Below, piece after piece: positions 44,444-51,862 of a stretch of DNA of 64,000 nucleotides. Numbering within the stretch: the stretch's first letter is position 1; each line of letters starts with the position of its first letter. Origin of the DNA: Nocardioides cavernae (lineage in GTDB: Bacteria > Actinomycetota > Actinomycetes > Propionibacteriales > Nocardioidaceae); assembly GCF_016907475.1 (NCBI RefSeq), contig NZ_JAFBCA010000001.1, positions 682,001 to 746,000 on the forward strand, in the 5' to 3' direction. Position numbers and translations under genes: made by a program. The notes under the pieces were generated by a model. It made no database searches. It was not told where the DNA came from and worked only from the letters and a program-made list of their open reading frames with translations.

Positions 44444-45007
44444 TCAGTGCACGACGTCGTAGCGCTGCAAGGTGATGCCGTTGGAGTAGGCGGCGTGCTC
44501 GACGAGCTCCAGCTTGGTCTTGTCGCCCTCGGCGAAGAGCCGCTTGCCGCTGCCGAGCAGGAGGGGGAAGACCAGCAGCGTGTAGCGGTCGACGAGGCCG
44601 GCCCGCGCCAGGCCCTGGGCCAGCCGGGCGCTGCCGTGGACGTGGATCTCGCCGCCGTCGGTCTCCTTGAGCGCCGCCACGTCGTCGAGGGACCGCAGGA
44701 CCTGCACGGTGCCCTCGCCCCACGGCACGGTATCGCCGGCCAGCGTGGTGGAGACGACGTACTTGGGCATCGCGTTGTAGGTCTCGAACTCGTCCATCGA
44801 CGGCCACACCGGGGCGAACTCGTCGTAGGACTGCCGGCCGAACATCAACGCGCTGGCCTCCCCGATCTCCCGGCCCTTGATCTCGTAGGCGGCCTCGTCG
44901 AAGGGGACGTCCTTGAAGGTCCACCCGGCGTGCGGGTGGTCGCCGCCTCCGGGGGCCTCCATGACGCCGTCGAGGGACAGGAAGGTGGTGATGACGATGG
45001 GTCGCAT
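44444..45007 (-). CDS. Dihydrofolate-reductase-fold (RibD C-terminal-like) protein
   Basis: 187 aa. The fold opens with MRPIVITTFLSLDGVMEAPGG, includes LMFGRQSYDEFAPVWP and PKYVVSTTL, and ends with the nucleotide-binding IHVHGSARLAQGLARAGLVDRYTLLVFPLLLGSG. These proteins reduce flavin precursors or other small molecules with NADPH; many sit in ArsR-SRPBCC operons, as here, and their substrate is unknown. Confidence 0.87.
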   Translation of the reverse strand: MRPIVITTFLSLDGVMEAPGGGDHPHAGWTFKDVPFDEAAYEIKGREIGEASALMFGRQSYDEFAPVWPSMDEFETYNAMPKYVVSTTLAGDTVPWGEGTVQVLRSLDDVAALKETDGGEIHVHGSARLAQGLARAGLVDRYTLLVFPLLLGSGKRLFAEGDKTKLELVEHAAYSNGITLQRYDVVH

Positions 45008-45050
45008 GGGTGGTCCTCTTCGCTTCCGGTGTCGGAGGTGGGTGTGCAGG

Positions 45051-45539
45051 TCAGGCGGCGAGCAGGTCGTCGATCTGGTTGATGGCCAGTGTCGACCCCT
45101 CCACGGCACCCATGTCGAGCACCTTCTGCAGGGACGCGGCGTCGGCGTAGGTCGCCACGAAGGTGGCGCGCGTGGCGCCGTCCACCTCGGCGAACTCGTA
45201 GACCTGGGTCGACTCCGGCATCTCGGGGTTGGCGGCGAAGGACTCGTCGACGGCGAAGCCGTCCTTGAAGGTGAAGCTCTTCGGCTGGTCGACCGTGGCG
45301 ACGTCCCAGTAGGCGTAGAACTTGTCGCCGTCGGGGCTGGTCATGAAGTAGTTCATCCGCCCACCCGGGACGAGGTCGTGGTCGACGAAGGTGGCGGGGT
45401 AGCCCGGAGGACCCCACACGCGCTCGAGCTGGCGCGGGTCGGCGTACACCTCCCACACGCGCTCCACGGGCGCGGCGAAGTCGGCGGTGATGGTCAGGGT
45501 GAGGGCGTCGAGGTCGTGCTGGACGTCGGTGACAGGCAT
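45051..45539 (-). CDS. SRPBCC (AHSA1-like) ligand-binding protein
   Basis: 162 aa single SRPBCC fold: TADFAAPVERVWEVYADPRQLERVWGPPGYPATF at the start, GGRMNYFMTSPDGDKFYAYWDV in the middle, and a long final helix ending in INQIDDLLAA. The AHSA1 subgroup can bind hydrophobic ligands or act as small chaperones. The gene lies 12 bases after the ArsR gene and 43 before the reductase, in one operon. Confidence 0.88.
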   Translation of the reverse strand: MPVTDVQHDLDALTLTITADFAAPVERVWEVYADPRQLERVWGPPGYPATFVDHDLVPGGRMNYFMTSPDGDKFYAYWDVATVDQPKSFTFKDGFAVDESFAANPEMPESTQVYEFAEVDGATRATFVATYADAASLQKVLDMGAVEGSTLAINQIDDLLAA

Positions 45540-45551
45540 GGGTCGTGTCCT

Positions 45552-45917
45552 TCAGGTGAGGTGGGTCGGGTTGTCGGTCGTGTCGTGCTGGGGATCCGAG
45601 GCGAACAGCTCGTCCATCCGCGAGATGCGGCCGCGCCAGAGGGCCTCGAGGTCGGTGAGCATCACGCCCACCGCTCGCACGGCCTCCACGTCGCCGCTGG
45701 CCAGGGCCTCACGACCCTGCCGACGCTTGGTGAGCAGACCGGCGCGCTCGAGGACCGCGACGTGCTTCTGGACGGCGGCGAAGCTCATGTCGTAGCTGCG
45801 CGCCAGCGCCGAGACGGAGTGCTCCCCGGCCAGCACGCGGCGCAGGATGTCGCGGCGCGTCCGGTCGGAGAGCGCGTGGAACCAGGCGTCCGCCCGGTCC
45901 TCGTCCTTCTCGTTCAT
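45552..45917 (-). CDS. ArsR-family transcriptional repressor
   Basis: 121 aa winged helix. HALSDRTRRDILRRVLAGEHSVSALARSYDMSFAAVQKHVAVLERAGLLTKRRQGRE is the DNA-binding part; metal-binding cysteines of ArsR/SmtB are absent, so it responds to something other than a thiophilic metal. It leads an operon with SRPBCC and reductase genes and overlies its own operator upstream. Confidence 0.9.
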   Translation of the reverse strand: MNEKDEDRADAWFHALSDRTRRDILRRVLAGEHSVSALARSYDMSFAAVQKHVAVLERAGLLTKRRQGREALASGDVEAVRAVGVMLTDLEALWRGRISRMDELFASDPQHDTTDNPTHLT

Positions 45918-45925
45918 GGAACCAA

Positions 45926-45954
45926 CCTACAACCACATGGTTGTACGTTGTCAA
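45926..45954 (-). promoter_or_regulatory. Promoter and ArsR operator
   Basis: On the minus strand TTGACA (45954-45949) is a consensus -35; 17 bases on lies TGTAGG as -10. Between and over them is the operator TACAACCA-CA-TGGTTGTA (45928-45945), 8-bp arms. The -10 ends 8 bases before the ATG, so the message is nearly leaderless. Confidence 0.75.
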
Positions 45955-46029
45955 GGGAATCACCCACGCGGGTGTGCTCCGGAGCAGAAAAGGAGGGATC
46001 AGGCGGAAGTCGGAGTAATCTCGGCCGCC

Positions 46030-46047
46030 GGTGCGCCGCTGCGCACC
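46030..46047 (+). promoter_or_regulatory. Leader hairpin of the Ser/Thr kinase gene
   Basis: GGTGCGC-CGCT-GCGCACC, 28 bases before ATG 46076, followed by a smaller CTCTC/GAGAG stem. A possible attenuator of translation. Confidence 0.35.
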
Positions 46048-46075
46048 TCTCCCGAGAGAAGTGGGGCGCCGCCCG

Positions 46076-47065
46076 ATGCAGAGGCTCGTGGAAGGACTCC
46101 GTCTCGGAGACCGCTACGTCCTGCAGGAGCGCATCGCCTCCGGCGGCATGGCCGACGTGTGGCGCGGGCTGGACGACGTGCTCAAGCGCGACGTCGCGGT
46201 CAAGATCATGCGCGCCGACCCCGACAACGAGGAGATCTTCGCGGAGCGGTTCCGCGACGAGGCCCTCCACTCCGCCGCCCTCCTGCACTCCAACATCACC
46301 ACCGTCTTCGACTACGGCGAGGACGACCACCTCACCTACCTCGTGATGGAGCTCGTCCCGGGGCTGCCCCTGTCGGCGATCATCCGCGAGCACGGCGCGA
46401 TGCAGCCCGAGGCGGTGCGGTCGATCCTCGGTCAGGCCGCGCTCGCGCTCGGCACCGCCCACGAGGCCGGTGTCGTCCACCGCGACGTGAAGCCCGCCAA
46501 CATCCTCGTCCGCGAGGACGGCCTGGTGAAGCTCACCGACTTCGGCATCGCCCGCGCGATCGACTCCATCGGCCACACCCGCGTCGGCGAGATGCTCGGC
46601 ACGCCCAACTACATCAGCCCCGAGCAGGCGATCGGGCAGCAGGCCACCGGTGCCAGCGACCTCTACGCCCTCGGCGTGGTGGCCCACGAGATGCTCACCG
46701 GCAAGCGGCCGTTCGACCGCGGCACCCCGATCGCGACCGCGATGTGCCACGTCAACGAGCCCCCGCCGCCGCTGGGCGACGAGGTGCCCGAGGACCTGCG
46801 CGACGTCGTGGCGAGCCTGCTGGAGAAGGACCCCGCCGACCGGCCGGAGAACGCCCTCGCCGTCGCCGTTCTCCTGGGCGTGGCCCCAGCCGAGCTCGCC
46901 GACCTCGACGTCGACCTCGCCTCCGGCGTCCCGAGCGGCGGTTACCTCGTCCTGCCGGTCACGCCGCTGACGCCGTCGACGCCCCTCGAGGCCGTCACGC
47001 CGGCCGACCGCGCGCCCGCCGACATCCCCACCATGGCCGCCGCGCCCGAGGAGCTCCTCGACTGA
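46076..47065 (+). CDS. Soluble Ser/Thr protein kinase (PknB-type catalytic domain)
   Basis: 329 aa. The kinase domain (residues 14-270) is complete: Gly-rich loop IASGGMADVW, Lys43 in VAVKIM, catalytic Asp137 in HRDVKPAN, DFG at 155-157 and TPNYISPEQ (activation-segment end). After it comes a Pro/Thr/Ala-rich tail of about 60 residues with no membrane helix, PASTA or other sensor domain, which is unusual among actinobacterial PknB relatives. The ATG at 46076 is preferred to the GTG at 46031. Confidence 0.92.
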   Translation: MQRLVEGLRLGDRYVLQERIASGGMADVWRGLDDVLKRDVAVKIMRADPDNEEIFAERFRDEALHSAALLHSNITTVFDYGEDDHLTYLVMELVPGLPLSAIIREHGAMQPEAVRSILGQAALALGTAHEAGVVHRDVKPANILVREDGLVKLTDFGIARAIDSIGHTRVGEMLGTPNYISPEQAIGQQATGASDLYALGVVAHEMLTGKRPFDRGTPIATAMCHVNEPPPPLGDEVPEDLRDVVASLLEKDPADRPENALAVAVLLGVAPAELADLDVDLASGVPSGGYLVLPVTPLTPSTPLEAVTPADRAPADIPTMAAAPEELLD

Positions 47066-47099
47066 GGACCCCCGTGGCGCAGCCTGTGGGCGGCCCGCC

Positions 47100-47154
47100 G
47101 GGCGGTGGCCCAGCCACATTCGATGTCGTTGGAATGTGGCTCACGCACCGCCCA
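47100..47154. repeat. Tandem palindromic repeat, unit 1
   Basis: 55-base unit with outer arms GGGCGGTG/CACCGCCC and a perfect inner stem AGCCACATTC/GAATGTGGCT. Repeated 83 bases on. Confidence 0.7.
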
Positions 47155-47182
47155 CGGGCGCGTCGTACGGCGACACGCGACC

Positions 47183-47237
47183 GGGCGGTGGCCCAGCCAC
47201 GTTCCATGCCGTCCGGATGTGGCTCACGCACCGCCCA
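47183..47237. repeat. Tandem palindromic repeat, unit 2
   Basis: Second 55-base unit. Relative to unit 1 the outer arms are identical; inner changes turn two A-T pairs into G-T, which still pair as G-U in RNA. Together the units fill the convergent gap between the kinase and hydrolase genes. Confidence 0.7.
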
Positions 47238-47243
47238 GCCGGG

Positions 47244-47927
47244 TCAGCGCTTGGTCGCCGCGTCGAGCAGCCCGGCCAGGGCGGCCGGCTGGGTGAACAT
47301 CGGCCAGTGGCCGGACTCGATGTCGACGAGCTCCAGCGCGGTGGCGTCGGCCAGCTCGGGCACGTCGCCGGAGTCGATCCACTCCTGCGCCTGGGCGGGG
47401 CTGAACTCCGGGCACACCAGCGTGAGCGGTACGCCGTGGCGACGCTCGTCGGTCCAGAGCACCGTTCCCTTGGTGACGCCCACGGGCACCGGGTGGGTGG
47501 AGGCGGCCACCTCCGCCTTGAGCTCGGGCGACATGTCGTCGGAGTCCGGGCCGGCGAACGGTTCCCAGCCGGGGAACGGCACTGCGTCGCCGTCGGCGTC
47601 GAAGAAGTCGGCGTAGGCGTTGCCGCCGGTCGTCGGGAAGCCGCCGATCAGGACGACCCCGGTCACGGCGTCCGGGCGTCGGTCGGCCGCGACCCATGCC
47701 AGCGTCGACGCGGCGGAGTGGCCCACGACGAGCGGTGACCCGTCGGCCGCGTCGACGGCTGCGGCGACCGCGTCGGCCTGGTCGTCGTACGTCGCCGAGC
47801 CGGCGCCGTCGCCCTGACCGGGCAGCGTCACCGGGATGCCGCGATGGCCGAGCCGCTCGAGCTCGGGCAGCACGTCGTCCCAGGCCGAGCCGTCGAGCCA
47901 GAGTCCGGCGATGAGCACGATGTCCAT
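47244..47927 (-). CDS. Alpha/beta hydrolase
   Basis: 227 aa, the short MenH/EstX-like type. VLIAGLWLDGSAWDDVLPEL opens the fold, the nucleophile elbow is VVGHSAAST, and the C-terminal His is in ESGHWPMF, with an acid in the preceding strand. No signal peptide, so cytoplasmic. It is divergent from a WYL regulator with a clear operator between them and is probably its target. Confidence 0.88.
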   Translation of the reverse strand: MDIVLIAGLWLDGSAWDDVLPELERLGHRGIPVTLPGQGDGAGSATYDDQADAVAAAVDAADGSPLVVGHSAASTLAWVAADRRPDAVTGVVLIGGFPTTGGNAYADFFDADGDAVPFPGWEPFAGPDSDDMSPELKAEVAASTHPVPVGVTKGTVLWTDERRHGVPLTLVCPEFSPAQAQEWIDSGDVPELADATALELVDIESGHWPMFTQPAALAGLLDAATKR

Positions 47928-47979
47928 GAAGTTCTCCTTGATCGGTGTGGTCGACCCTCGCAGCCCACGGTAGGGCCCA

Positions 47980-48002
47980 TTCCGGACGCTCCACGTCCGG
48001 AA
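47980..48002. promoter_or_regulatory. Operator in the hydrolase/WYL-regulator divergent region
   Basis: TTCCGGACG-N5-CGTCCGGAA, a perfect 9-bp inverted repeat of 23 bases total, 20 bases before the regulator start. Typical site for a dimeric repressor serving both directions. Confidence 0.7.
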
Positions 48003-48021
48003 CCGGTGCAACGATGGCCCC

Positions 48022-48975
48022 ATGAGCGAGATCAGCCCGACCGCGCGGGCGCTGCGGGCGCTGGACGTCCTCCAGGCCCGGCCGGGGGTCACCGCCGCGG
48101 AGCTGGCCGACCGCCTCGGTGTCACCGAGCGCGCCGCGCGGCGCTACGTCGCGATCCTGCGCGAGGCCGACATCCCGATCGAGTCCACGCGCGGTCCCTA
48201 CGGCGGCTACACGCTGGGGCGCGGTCTCCGGCTGCCGCCGCTGGTGTTCTCGGCGACGGAGGCGCTCGGGCTGGTGATGGCCGCCCTCGACTCCCAGCAC
48301 GCGGTCGCCGACCCCGCCGACCCCGTGGGCTCCGCGCTGGGCAAGATCCTCCGGGTCCTGCCGACCAACGTCGCGCGGCAGGCGGCCGCGGTGCGGGAGA
48401 CCGCGCGCACCGTGCCCGAGAGGTCGTCGGTCCGGCCCGACCCGGAGGTCACGAGCGGGCTGGTCGCCGCGGTCGCTGCCCAGCGGCAGGTACGCGTCGG
48501 CTACCGCACGGCCGCCGGCAACGCCCGGACCTTCGAGGTGGACCCGTGGTCGGTGGTGGTGCGCTACGGCCGGTGGTACCTGCTGTGCCACTCGCACCAC
48601 GCCGACGCTCTGCGGACGTTCCGCATCGACCGGATCACCGAGGTGGAGCTGCTCGAGGGCACCTTCGAGGTGCCGGCCGACCTCGACCCGGCCGCCGCGC
48701 TCGAGGCCAACCTCGGCAAGGGCTGGGAGCACGAGACCCACCTCGTCTTCGACCTCCCGTTGGCCGAGGTGCGGCCGTGGATCCGGCCCACGCTGGGCGA
48801 CCTGCGCGAGCTCCCCGACGGCCGGTGCGAGCTGGTCGGCAGCACCAGCAACCCGGAGGCGTACGCCGGTGAGTGGCTCGCCCACGTCCCGCTCCCGTTC
48901 ACGGTGGTGGGCGGCCCCGAGCTCCGGGCCGCGGTGGCGGTGGTCGCGGACCGGCTGGCGCGGTCGGTCGAATGA
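48022..48975 (+). CDS. YafY-type transcriptional regulator (HTH_11 + WYL)
   Basis: 317 aa. The N-terminal winged helix (LDVLQARPGVTAAELADRLGVTERAARRYVAILREADIPIE) is followed by the WYL domain at about residues 150-215 (VGYRTAAGNARTFEVDPWSVVVRYGRWYLLCHSH) and a WCX-type end. WYL domains bind nucleic acids or nucleotides. It most likely controls the divergent hydrolase and itself. Confidence 0.92.
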   Translation: MSEISPTARALRALDVLQARPGVTAAELADRLGVTERAARRYVAILREADIPIESTRGPYGGYTLGRGLRLPPLVFSATEALGLVMAALDSQHAVADPADPVGSALGKILRVLPTNVARQAAAVRETARTVPERSSVRPDPEVTSGLVAAVAAQRQVRVGYRTAAGNARTFEVDPWSVVVRYGRWYLLCHSHHADALRTFRIDRITEVELLEGTFEVPADLDPAAALEANLGKGWEHETHLVFDLPLAEVRPWIRPTLGDLRELPDGRCELVGSTSNPEAYAGEWLAHVPLPFTVVGGPELRAAVAVVADRLARSVE

Positions 48976-49022
48976 GTCGAGTGCGCAGCTCCATGGCGAC
49001 TACGACCGCGAGCGCACTCGAC
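48976..49022. terminator. Convergent terminator hairpin
   Basis: GTCGAGTGCGC and its exact complement (11 bp) enclose 25 bases between the WYL regulator and the next leftward gene. Confidence 0.65.
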
Positions 49023-49030
49023 CGGGGGCA

Positions 49031-49657
49031 TCAGCGGCTGACCGCGACCTCCTTGCCGAGCGTCCAGCCCGGCGAGATCGGCAGGTAGTCGCCGCTCCAG
49101 AACTTGCCCGGGTCGTACCAGGTCGCGCGCCGGTCGTCGCGCAGGATGCCCATCTCGATGTAGCAGCTGGCCACGATCTCGGCGCAGAACGCCGCCTCCG
49201 GCGTGACGCGCTGACCACGTTTGCGTTGCGGGACGTAGGCGTCGCGACCGCGGAGCCACCGGGCGCCCAGCCGGGTCAGGCTGGGGAAGGAGACCCCGTC
49301 GAGCCGCGCGACGGTGCGCAGCATCCCGTCCTCCTCGGACTGGCCGATCTGGGGGTCGAGCTGGCGGACCCAGGCGTCCTGGTCGTACTCGGCCTGCCAC
49401 CGCGTCACGGCCTCGCGCAGGTCGTGCAGCTGCACGCCGCGGTGGTGGTCGCCGGTCCACATGTCGAGCTGCTTCTTGCCGAGCTCTGCGTGGAAGATCA
49501 GCGGCGGCAGATCGTCGACGACCACCGCCATGCCGACGTGGTTGACCGGCGAGTTGGTGACCGCGCGGATCGCCCGGTCCGGTGCCCGACGACCGCGGAA
49601 CAACCAGATGTCGCCGCTGCGGGTGAGGTCAACCGCCTGGTCGAGGCTCAGGGTCAT
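49031..49657 (-). CDS. Permuted NlpC/P60-like (YiiX-type) putative hydrolase
   Basis: 208 aa. SGDIWLFRGRRAPDRAIRAVTNSPVNHVGMAVVV carries the strand with the putative catalytic His (NHVGM) and FHAELGK a second His; a conserved cysteine in AAFCAEIVASCY fits the permuted papain-like fold, in which Cys comes after His. Possible targets are lipids or peptidoglycan. No signal peptide is visible. Start at ATG 49657, or GTG 49681 eight codons earlier. Confidence 0.65.
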   Translation of the reverse strand: MTLSLDQAVDLTRSGDIWLFRGRRAPDRAIRAVTNSPVNHVGMAVVVDDLPPLIFHAELGKKQLDMWTGDHHRGVQLHDLREAVTRWQAEYDQDAWVRQLDPQIGQSEEDGMLRTVARLDGVSFPSLTRLGARWLRGRDAYVPQRKRGQRVTPEAAFCAEIVASCYIEMGILRDDRRATWYDPGKFWSGDYLPISPGWTLGKEVAVSR

Positions 49658-49692
49658 GCGCGCAGTCTGCACGATCGACACCCGCCGACCAC

Positions 49693-49698
49693 TAGGCT
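49693..49698 (+). promoter_or_regulatory. -10 hexamer TAGGCT of the small gene at 49705
   Basis: TAGGCT ends 6 bases before ATG 49705 and supports the reality of this short gene. Confidence 0.45.
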
Positions 49699-49704
49699 CC
49701 CGCC

Positions 49705-49887
49705 ATGCGCGTGTGGAAGTGGATCGGACTGGCCGGGATCCTGGCCGGCGTCGCCACCGGCGCCGCCGTCGCCCGCGACGAGCGGGAGCGTCGCCACTAC
49801 GAGCCGTCCGAGGTCCGGGACCGGCTCCACGCCCGCCATGACGAGGCCGTCGCCCGCCAGGCGACCGAGGGCGACGCGTCGGACTGA
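49705..49887 (+). CDS. Small membrane-anchored protein, unknown
   Basis: 60 aa. One N-terminal hydrophobic segment (WIGLAGILAGVATGAAVA), then a charged, Arg/His/Glu-rich helix (RDERERRHYEPSEVRDRLHARHDEA). No family recognised. A good -10 and G/C third-position bias support it as a true gene. The DUF1801 gene converges 2 bases downstream. Confidence 0.65.
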   Translation: MRVWKWIGLAGILAGVATGAAVARDERERRHYEPSEVRDRLHARHDEAVARQATEGDASD

Positions 49888-49889
49888 CC

Positions 49890-50303
49890 TCACCCGGGCT
49901 GGTGGTTCTCCCGCCAGGCGCGGTCGATCATCTCGGTGAGCACCGTGCGGTCGAGGTCGCCGACGCGCTTGACGTACACGCACCCCTTGCCGGTCGTGTG
50001 CGGCCCCAGCCGCTTGAGCAGGTCCTCGTTGGAGCCGTAGAACGTCAGGCCGTAGAGGGTGAGCGCGGCCTTGCGCGGCGCGAGGCCGACGGCGAACCAC
50101 TCGTGCTCCTTGCCGTCGGCCGTCGTGTAGGGCTGGCGACCGAACCCGATCATCGACGGCCCCCACACCACCGGTTCGGCGCCGGTCACCTCCTGCATGA
50201 GGTCGAGCACGTCGCGCGCGTCGTCGCGCCGACGCTCGTCGACCGCGCGGTCGATGACCTCCTCGACGGAGGTGTCGTTCGGCTGGGTCTTGCGGTCGCT
50301 CAT
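49890..50303 (-). CDS. DUF1801-family protein
   Basis: 137 aa. Family landmarks: DARDVLDLMQEVTGAEPVVWGPSMIGFGRQPY, then EWFAVGLAPRKAALTLYGL and the final GKGCVYVKRVGDLD. The fold is YdhG-like and its function unknown. It is usually a free-standing gene, as here. Confidence 0.88.
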   Translation of the reverse strand: MSDRKTQPNDTSVEEVIDRAVDERRRDDARDVLDLMQEVTGAEPVVWGPSMIGFGRQPYTTADGKEHEWFAVGLAPRKAALTLYGLTFYGSNEDLLKRLGPHTTGKGCVYVKRVGDLDRTVLTEMIDRAWRENHQPG

Positions 50304-50364
50304 GCCGACATCATCGACCCCCGCCGCCCCCCTCGGTAGTCCAGTGGCACCGGGCGTACGCCGC

Positions 50365-50967
50365 TCAGGACCCGAGCGCGAGGCGTACGGCGATCGCCAG
50401 CATCACCAGGCCGACCAGCACGTCGAGCACCTGCCAGGCGCGGGGGCTGGCCAGGCGCGGGGCGGCCAGCCGCGCGCCGTACCCGAGGCCGGCGAACCAC
50501 GCGATGCTCGCCACGCACGCGCCGAGCGCGAACCACCAGCGCCCGGGCGTGCCGTGGGTCCCGGCGATCGACCCGAGCAGGAGCACGGTGTCGAGGTAGA
50601 CGTGCGGGTTGAGCCAGGTGAGGGCGACCGCGCGACCCACCACCCCGCGCCGCGCCTCGACCACGCCGTCGCCCGCGTCGAGGACCTGCGGGCGTCGTGC
50701 GCGCAGCAGCGAGGCCACGCCGTAGACGGTGAGGAAGACGACGCCGAGCCAGCGGACCACCTCGACCGCCCAGGGCGCGCGGTCGACCAGGACGCCGATG
50801 CCGGCGACGCCCGCGACGATCAGCACGACGTCGGACAGCGCACAGATCGCGACGACCAGCCCGACGTGGCTGCGCCGCAGTCCCTGCCGGAGCACGAACG
50901 CGTTCTGCGCGCCGATCGCCACGATGAGGGACAGGCCGGTCAGCAGCCCCGCGACGACGTCTCCCAC
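50365..50967 (-). CDS. LysE/ArgO-family amino-acid exporter
   Basis: 200 aa with six hydrophobic segments. The family opening GLLTGLSLIVAIGAQNAFVLRQGLRR and the central LTWLNPHVYLDTVLLLGSI are present. Members export basic amino acids such as lysine or arginine. The GTG at 50967 lies 7 bases after a TAGGTT -10. It is divergent from an ABC transporter across an operator-like palindrome. Confidence 0.93.
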   Translation of the reverse strand: MGDVVAGLLTGLSLIVAIGAQNAFVLRQGLRRSHVGLVVAICALSDVVLIVAGVAGIGVLVDRAPWAVEVVRWLGVVFLTVYGVASLLRARRPQVLDAGDGVVEARRGVVGRAVALTWLNPHVYLDTVLLLGSIAGTHGTPGRWWFALGACVASIAWFAGLGYGARLAAPRLASPRAWQVLDVLVGLVMLAIAVRLALGS

Positions 50968-50974
50968 GCGGGAC

Positions 50975-50980
50975 AACCTA
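50975..50980 (-). promoter_or_regulatory. -10 hexamer TAGGTT of the LysE-type gene
   Basis: Minus-strand TAGGTT ends 7 bases before GTG 50967. Confidence 0.5.
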
Positions 50981-51007
50981 GGGCCACTGGTCCAGACCCC
51001 GGGCGAC

Positions 51008-51025
51008 CCCTGACAGATGTCAGGG
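51008..51025. promoter_or_regulatory. Operator-like palindrome before the ABC transporter
   Basis: CCCTGACA-GA-TGTCAGGG, with a TGACA/TGTCA core; flanking CGAC/GTCG would extend it by a bulge. It lies in the 115-base gap between the divergent lysE-type and ABC genes. No regulator gene is adjacent. Confidence 0.55.
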
Positions 51026-51082
51026 TCGTCTGCGGGTGTTATCCCATGGCAGCACGTCGGAGGCCCCTGCCAGACTTCCCCC

Positions 51083-51859
51083 ATGACTGAGCAGCCCACG
51101 GGAGGGGCGCCGCAGGGCGTCGCGGCAAGCGCACTGGACCTGGTGAAGGTCTACGGCACGGAGGAGGCGGAGGTCCGGGCCCTCGACGGGGTGACCGTGG
51201 ACCTGATGAAGGGGGAGTTCACCGCCATCATGGGTCCCTCGGGATCCGGCAAGTCCACGCTGATGCACTGCCTGGCGGCGCTGGACACGCCGACCTCGGG
51301 CGAGGCCGTCGTCGACGGCACCGCGCTGGGCAAGCTCAAGGACAAGGCGCTGACCAACCTGCGCCGCGACCGCATCGGCTTCGTCTTCCAGGCGTTCAAC
51401 CTCGTGCCGACCCTGACGGCGAAGGAGAACATCCTCCTGCCGCTCGACCTGGCCGGGAAGAAGGCCGACCAGCAGTGGTTCGACCAGGTCATCGACGCCG
51501 TCGGCCTGCGCCCCCGCCTGAGCCACCGGCCCAGCGAGATGTCGGGCGGGCAGCAGCAGCGGGTGGCCTGCGCCCGGGCGCTCGTGAGCCGCCCCTCGAT
51601 CGTCTTCGCCGACGAGCCCACCGGCAACCTCGACTCGACCAGCTCGGCCGAGGTGCTGGGCTTCCTGCGCCGCAGCGTCGACGAGTTCGGCCAGACGGTC
51701 GTCATGGTCACGCACGACCCCGTCGCGGCGTCCTACAGCGACCGGGTCCTCTTCCTCGCCGACGGCAAGGTCGTCGACGAGCTGCGCAACCCCGACCGCG
51801 ACGCGATCCTCGAGCGGATGGGCGCCCTGTCCGCCGCCGCCGCGCGCAAGGCGGGCTGA
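51083..51859 (+). CDS. ABC transporter ATP-binding protein (MacB/LolD type)
   Basis: 258 aa. Walker A GPSGSGKST near residue 50, Q-loop in FVFQAFNLVPTLTAKEN, signature MSGGQQQR, Walker B IVFADEP and the H-loop VTHDP are complete. The MacB-type signature LNLVPTLT-like segment fits transporters that pair with an FtsX-like permease. That permease follows after three bases. Confidence 0.95.
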   Translation: MTEQPTGGAPQGVAASALDLVKVYGTEEAEVRALDGVTVDLMKGEFTAIMGPSGSGKSTLMHCLAALDTPTSGEAVVDGTALGKLKDKALTNLRRDRIGFVFQAFNLVPTLTAKENILLPLDLAGKKADQQWFDQVIDAVGLRPRLSHRPSEMSGGQQQRVACARALVSRPSIVFADEPTGNLDSTSSAEVLGFLRRSVDEFGQTVVMVTHDPVAASYSDRVLFLADGKVVDELRNPDRDAILERMGALSAAAARKAG

Positions 51860-51862
51860 GCG

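Noticed and set aside
41792..45082. A 1096-codon rightward open frame
   Set aside because: It lies opposite the FAD enzyme, antiporter and reductase genes, whose motifs are clear. The long frame reflects codon bias on the other strand.
47100..47237. CRISPR-like array
   Set aside because: Only two units, each internally palindromic over its whole length, with no cas genes; better read as tandem hairpins.
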